A stretch of DNA of 8,286 nucleotides from positions 1 through 8,286 of the forward strand of contig CAKOVW010000045.1 in NCBI GenBank assembly GCA_934122125.1. The letters run 5' to 3'. Made by a program: the position numbers and the translations under genes. Below, one piece after another: positions 5,221-8,286 of the stretch. This DNA is from an uncultured Clostridia bacterium (GTDB lineage: Bacteria; Bacillota; Clostridia; TANB77; CAG-508). Under the pieces are notes generated by a model. It was not told where the DNA came from, made no database searches, and saw only the letters and a list, made by a program, of their open reading frames with translations. Within the stretch, counting starts at the first letter, position 1. The number at the start of each line of letters is the position of its first letter.

Positions 5221-6111
5221 GACTGCTTTTCTTTGGTTTTGTTTTTCATATACTAAATGTACATTTCTTTTGTTGTCTAAAATTAGTATTTTGTCTATAT
5301 ATCCATTTAATACTAATTGGTTTAATATTGGATTTTCTCTAATTTGTTCTAAGCTATTTCCATGTGCTGTAAAAATTCCGTTTACTCCTGAGCTAACTGC
5401 ATACTCTATTGCTTCTATATCTTCTTTACTTCCTATTTCATCTGCAATTATTACCTTTGGGCTCATAGACCTAACTAACATTTTCATTCCAAGTGCTTTA
5501 GGTATATTATCTATTACATCTGTTCTAACCCCTAAGTCATTTTGTGATATTCCTTTATATGTAGCAGATATTTCGCCTCTTTCGTCTACTACTCCGCATG
5601 TAATTCCTTTAAAATTCATTTCTGGAATTCCGTTACTAATTTTTCTAATTATGTCTTTTAGCAATGTAGTTTTTCCTAAACCTGGTGGTGAAACAATTAA
5701 TGTATTCCAAATTGTATTTTCATTTAATATATACATAATTGCTTCATTACTGCAATTTAAGACTTGTCTTGCAATTCTAAAGTTTAAACTACTAATATAG
5801 CTTAATGTTGCTACTTTTCCGTCTTTTATTATTGCGTTTCCTGTTACTCCAACACGATGTCCACCTTTTAGAGTTATAAAGCCTTCGCATATTTGGTTTT
5901 GATATGAGTATAAAGAATTATCACATAGTCTTTGTAAAACTTGAAGTACTGCTTCTTGAGATATAATATAGTCTAGCACTTTTTCTTCTATGTTATTTTT
6001 TAAAATAACTGGCTTAGTGGTTCTAACCCTAATTTCTTCTATGTTATTCATATTTGCTGATATAATTTTTTGTTTTAATATTTCTGGTAAAAAATTTAAT
6101 ATTTCTTCCAT
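5218..6111 (-). CDS. spoIIIAA: Stage III sporulation protein AA (SpoIIIAA), secretion-type ATPase
   Basis: First gene of the operon. SpoIIIAA is a mother-cell ATPase related to type II/IV secretion ATPases and is proposed to energise the mother cell-forespore channel. The 297-residue product has an N-terminal domain with EEIRVRTTKP (25-34) and GFITLKGGHRVGVTG (77-91), then a P-loop domain. Walker A is PPGLGKTT (142-149) with the catalytic Lys at 147. VDERGEI lies at 175-181, and Walker B VIIADEIG at 220-227 follows MLVRSMSP; TAHG (249-251 and following Gly) completes the conserved core. All key residues are present. AAAGGGG lies 8 bases before the ATG. The start is only about 20 bases after the T-run of the yebC terminator, so the promoter must lie within or before that hairpin. 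Confidence 0.96.
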   Translation of the reverse strand: MEEILNFLPEILKQKIISANMNNIEEIRVRTTKPVILKNNIEEKVLDYIISQEAVLQVLQRLCDNSLYSYQNQICEGFITLKGGHRVGVTGNAIIKDGKVATLSYISSLNFRIARQVLNCSNEAIMYILNENTIWNTLIVSPPGLGKTTLLKDIIRKISNGIPEMNFKGITCGVVDERGEISATYKGISQNDLGVRTDVIDNIPKALGMKMLVRSMSPKVIIADEIGSKEDIEAIEYAVSSGVNGIFTAHGNSLEQIRENPILNQLVLNGYIDKILILDNKRNVHLVYEKQNQRKAV

Positions 6112-6140
6112 TGCTTGTACCCCTTTATAGAATAAAAAAA

Positions 6141-6172
6141 CATAGCATATATATTAATATATATATGCTATG
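6141..6172 (-). terminator. Rho-independent terminator after yebC
   Basis: Perfect 14-base arms at 6141-6154 (CATAGCATATATAT) and 6159-6172 enclose a 4-base loop. On the minus strand the hairpin is followed by seven T bases (6140-6134), so it should end transcription of yebC. The plus-strand side also has CTTTTTATTTT after the hairpin, so it may work in both directions. Confidence 0.88.
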
Positions 6173-6192
6173 CTTTTTATTTTAGAACTATT
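6165..6192 (-). promoter_or_regulatory. Possible sigma-E promoter of spoIIIA inside the terminator arm
   Basis: In Bacillus the spoIIIA operon is read by sigma-E RNA polymerase. A candidate here reads AATAGTT (6192-6186), a 13-base spacer, then CATAGCAT (6172-6165), which matches 6 of 8 positions of the sigma-E -10 consensus CATACAAT. The -35 match is only partial. The -10 box would be the first arm of the yebC terminator hairpin. In such AT-rich sequence this may be chance. Confidence 0.25.
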
Positions 6193-6207
6193 TTATTAAA
6201 CTTTTTA

Positions 6208-6933
6208 TTATTCTTCCCAGTTATGGTATACATTCATAACATCATCTAAGTCTTCCAACATATCTATTAGTCTTTGCATTTTTGGTGCATCATTTTCGCT
6301 TAATTGAATATATGTAGATGGTACCATTTGTATTTCTGCCTCTAAGAATTCTAATCCTTGTGCTTCTAAAGCCTCTCTAACTTTTGAAAAATCTTCTGGT
6401 GCAGTTGTAATTTCATAACATTCGTCTGTTGCTTCAAAATCTTCTGCTCCACTATCTAATGCTAACATCATCATATCATCTTCTGATAGGTTTGTAGTAG
6501 TTTTGTCAATTACTATTATTCCTTTTTTACTAAATAAATATGATACGCAACCTGTTGTTCCTAAATTTCCTCCTGCTTTATCAAACGCATGACGTACATC
6601 TGCTGCTGTTCTATTTTTGTTGTCTGTGCTTGCTTCTACTATAACAGCAACTCCATTTGCTCCATATCCTTCATAAATAATTTCTTCATAATTTTCGCTG
6701 TTTCCAGCTCCTGAAGCCTTTTTAATTGCATTATTTATTGTATCATTTGGCATGTTATTTGCTTTACATTTTGCAATAACATCTTTTAATTTAGAATTTC
6801 CAGCAGGATCAGGTCCTCCCTCTTTTACTGCAATTAATAATTCTCTACCTAATTTGGTAAATATTTTTCCTCTAGCTGCATCTGCTTTTCCTTTTTTAGC
6901 TGCAATATTATGCCATTTGCTATGTCCTGACAT
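6208..6933 (-). CDS. yebC: YebC/PmpR (TACO1) family protein
   Basis: The 241-residue product has the usual family length and the invariant start MSGHSKWHNIAAKKGKADAA. ARGKIFTKLGRELLIAVKEG, NNMPNDTINNAIKKASG, YEGYGANGVAVIVEASTDNKNRT and GGNLGTTGCVSYLF all follow in the expected order, as does the C-terminal VPSTYIQL segment. The family is annotated as a DNA-binding regulator. Its mitochondrial relative TACO1 acts in translation, and bacterial members have been linked to translation of proline-rich stretches, so the regulator label is uncertain. AAGGAGG lies 8 bases before the ATG. An extended -10 promoter is at 6969-6977, and a terminator at 6141-6172 separates it from spoIIIA. Confidence 0.97.
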   Translation of the reverse strand: MSGHSKWHNIAAKKGKADAARGKIFTKLGRELLIAVKEGGPDPAGNSKLKDVIAKCKANNMPNDTINNAIKKASGAGNSENYEEIIYEGYGANGVAVIVEASTDNKNRTAADVRHAFDKAGGNLGTTGCVSYLFSKKGIIVIDKTTTNLSEDDMMMLALDSGAEDFEATDECYEITTAPEDFSKVREALEAQGLEFLEAEIQMVPSTYIQLSENDAPKMQRLIDMLEDLDDVMNVYHNWEE

Positions 6934-6968
6934 GGTTAATTCCTCCTTTTTTTATTATTACGCAAATT

Positions 6969-6977
6969 ATTATATCA
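6969..6977 (-). promoter_or_regulatory. Extended -10 promoter candidate for yebC
   Basis: The minus strand reads TGATATAAT (6977-6969), a perfect TATAAT with an upstream TG. The same nine bases occur at 159-151. No recognisable -35 box is present at 16-18 bases. Transcription would start near 6962, about 28 bases before the ATG. A second TATAAT lies at 6984-6979. Confidence 0.5.
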
Positions 6978-7007
6978 TATTATATTAAGTTTTGGTAGTA
7001 CTTTTTA

Positions 7008-7763
7008 TTATTTTCCTAAAAAGATTTGAACATATATTTTACCATATTTAGGACTACTTACTACTCCTATTCCTGTATAATTATATGAACTATTTAAAAT
7101 ATTAGCTTTATGCCCTGATGAATTCATCCACGCATTTACTGCTCCACTATTGCTGGAGTTTCCTGCAATATTTTCTCCTGCTGATTTATATGATATTTTA
7201 AAACTCTTTAGCATATCAAATGGTGAGCCATATGTTGGTGAGTTATGAGAAAAGTAGTTATTGTCTACCATATCTTTTGCTTTAATTCTTGCTACATTTA
7301 AAGCCTCTGAATCAGATTTTAATGCAGCTAATCCGTTCTGTGTCCTTTGCTTGTTTATTAAATCAAATACTTCTTGTTCGTCTGCTGTCATTGTTAATAC
7401 TTTTGAGTTATTAGAACTTGAACCTGAATTTGAATTTGAGTTTGAGTTTGGATATATTGGTTTAATATAGTCTTTACTTACAACTCCTACATAATCTCCC
7501 TCTACCTGAACTACATACCAATTGCCGATGCCAGCAAATACTCGTATATAATCGTTTTTCTTTACAGTAGTTACTACTTTATATTTTGTTCCTGGTCCAC
7601 TTCTAACATTTAATACAGATGCTGTAACCAAACCAGTAGAAAAGTCAAGTTTATAGTAATGTTGCATTGCAATTGATGTTGTAGTAATTCCTAAAACAAG
7701 CAAGAAAACAATTATTGCACTTATTTTAAATATTCTTTTCTTTTTTATTTGTATTATTTTCAT
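7008..7763 (-). CDS. Secreted or membrane-anchored SH3b-CAP domain protein
   Basis: Numbered from the ATG at 7763, the 251-residue product has a basic N-terminus and a hydrophobic helix (about 13-33), which may be an uncleaved anchor or a signal peptide. A bacterial SH3 domain (about 44-103) contains LNVRSGPGTKYKVV. A Ser/Asn/Gly linker (about 106-120) includes four NS repeats. A CAP (SCP/PR-1, YkwD-type) domain spans about 126-250, with FSHNSP (His173), GENIA (Glu197) and SGHKANIL (His218), which correspond to CAP cavity residues. SH3b domains commonly bind the cell wall, so this is probably an envelope protein; its substrate is unknown. The start at 7763 is 7 bases from GGAGGG, whereas the ATG at 7769 is only 1 base away. 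No clear promoter or terminator separates it from metK, so co-transcription is possible. Confidence 0.9.
   Translation of the reverse strand: MKIIQIKKKRIFKISAIIVFLLVLGITTTSIAMQHYYKLDFSTGLVTASVLNVRSGPGTKYKVVTTVKKNDYIRVFAGIGNWYVVQVEGDYVGVVSKDYIKPIYPNSNSNSNSGSSSNNSKVLTMTADEQEVFDLINKQRTQNGLAALKSDSEALNVARIKAKDMVDNNYFSHNSPTYGSPFDMLKSFKISYKSAGENIAGNSSNSGAVNAWMNSSGHKANILNSSYNYTGIGVVSSPKYGKIYVQIFLGK
7425..7448. repeat. Four tandem copies of the hexamer TGARTT
   Basis: Two TGAATT and two TGAGTT units in a row encode the (Asn-Ser)4 linker between the SH3b and CAP domains. Because the unit is six bases, gain or loss of copies keeps the frame and only changes linker length. Confidence 0.75.
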
Positions 7764-7770
7764 AAACATT

Positions 7771-7776
7771 CCCTCC
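7771..7776 (-). promoter_or_regulatory. Shine-Dalgarno sequence selecting the second ATG of the SH3b-CAP gene
   Basis: GGAGGG on the minus strand is 1 base from the ATG at 7769 and 7 bases from the ATG at 7763. The second spacing is functional and the first is too short, so the protein probably starts MKIIQIKKK. Confidence 0.75.
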
Positions 7777-7830
7777 GTTACTAATTTATATGTTTATTGG
7801 AATGTCCAGTATTCATAACACAAAACTAAA

Positions 7831-8286
7831 TTAAATTTTAACTATTTTTTCCCATGTTAAATTTTCTTTGCCAAAATGTCCATAGTTTGTTGTATTTTTA
7901 TAAATTGGTTTTTTCAAATCTAAATATTTTATCATTCCGTTTGGAGTTAAGTCGAATTTTTCTTTTATTAGTTCTACTATTTTTTCCTCTGGAATAGTTC
8001 CTGTTCCAAATGTATCTATATATACTGATAATGGTTGTTCCATTCCTATTGCATAGGATATTTGAATTTCACATTTTTTAGCATATCCATTTGCAACTAT
8101 GTTTTTTGCAATATGTCTTAACATATAGCTTGCACTTCGGTCTACTTTGCTTGCATCTTTTCCTGAAAAAGCTCCACCACCATGTCTGCTGTATCCTCCA
8201 TAAGTATCTACTATTATTTTTCTTCCTGTAAGGCCTGTATCTCCTAAAGGTCCACCTATTACAAATCTTCCTGTTGGGTTTACATA
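7831..8286 (-). CDS. metK: S-adenosylmethionine synthetase, C-terminal part (cut by window edge)
   Basis: MetK makes S-adenosylmethionine from methionine and ATP in the cytoplasm. The open frame runs in from the right edge and gives the last 151 residues, about 38% of the usual 390-400. It contains the family signatures NPTGRFVIGGPLGDTGLTGR, KIIVDTYGG, HGGGAFSGKDASKVDRSA and QISYAIGMEQPLS, all intact. The first ATG inside the window (8124) is an internal Met, not the start. The stop is TAA at 7833-7831. No convincing terminator follows in the 67 bases before the next gene, so readthrough into the SH3b-CAP gene is possible. The leader, where a SAM-responsive element might lie, is outside the window. 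Confidence 0.97.
   Translation of the reverse strand, partial: YVNPTGRFVIGGPLGDTGLTGRKIIVDTYGGYSRHGGGAFSGKDASKVDRSASYMLRHIAKNIVANGYAKKCEIQISYAIGMEQPLSVYIDTFGTGTIPEEKIVELIKEKFDLTPNGMIKYLDLKKPIYKNTTNYGHFGKENLTWEKIVKI

Noticed and set aside
5270..5800. A 176-codon plus-strand open frame
   Set aside because: It lies wholly antisense to spoIIIAA, whose Walker motifs and family match are clear, and has the hydrophobic, Ile/Ser/Phe-rich look of an AT-rich shadow frame.
7764..7830. Promoter for the SH3b-CAP gene (TGGACA with TATAAA)
   Set aside because: The spacing between the two boxes is only about 12 bases, too short, and no better pair is visible.
1..8286. CRISPR array, transposon, tRNA, rRNA or a novel defence system
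   Set aside because: No spaced direct repeats, terminal inverted repeats, transposase frames or RNA gene signatures were seen; every substantial gene belongs to a known family and the order is that of a core sporulation locus.

Overview
All convincing genes in this window lie on the minus strand, so transcription runs from high to low coordinates. The DNA is strongly AT-rich, with A/T-ending codons. It carries a complete spoIIIA operon in the order AA-AB-AC-AD-AE-AF-AG-AH, so the host is a low-GC endospore-forming Firmicute. The form of SpoIIIAH and the tandem-OB SSB-like gene downstream point to Clostridia rather than Bacilli. I cannot name a species.

From the right edge leftwards: the C-terminal 151 codons of metK (S-adenosylmethionine synthetase; its start lies outside the window); a membrane-anchored or secreted SH3b-CAP protein; and yebC, which has its own extended -10 promoter and a strong hairpin terminator at 6141-6172. 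The spoIIIA operon then occupies 6111 to 947. Its eight products build the SpoIIIA part of the feeding-tube or secretion-like channel that joins mother cell and forespore. AA is the ATPase, AB a platform-like protein, AC, AD and AE are polytopic membrane proteins, AF is a bitopic or polytopic protein, and AG and AH are ring-forming proteins. Spacing is tight and two stop codons sit inside the next gene's Shine-Dalgarno sequence. No terminator is visible inside the operon or just after spoIIIAH.

After spoIIIAH comes a GTG-started gene for a tandem OB-fold SSB-like protein. It has a near-consensus sigma-A promoter whose -35 box overlaps the spoIIIAH stop codon, a 22-24 base palindrome in its leader, and its own terminator at 200-224. 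It is clearly richer in GC than the spoIIIA genes. At the left edge another minus-strand gene begins (ATG at 39-37) with a good Shine-Dalgarno sequence and a promoter candidate at 151-159.

The most notable anomaly is spoIIIAD. Its Shine-Dalgarno sequence and ATG (4462) are in a different frame from the conserved body. One extra base near 4435 separates the family-typical N-terminus from the rest, so this is a real frameshift, a sequence error or, less likely, recoding. I found no CRISPR array, transposon, tRNA or rRNA and no convincing wholly new system. This is mainly a core sporulation locus with a few local oddities.
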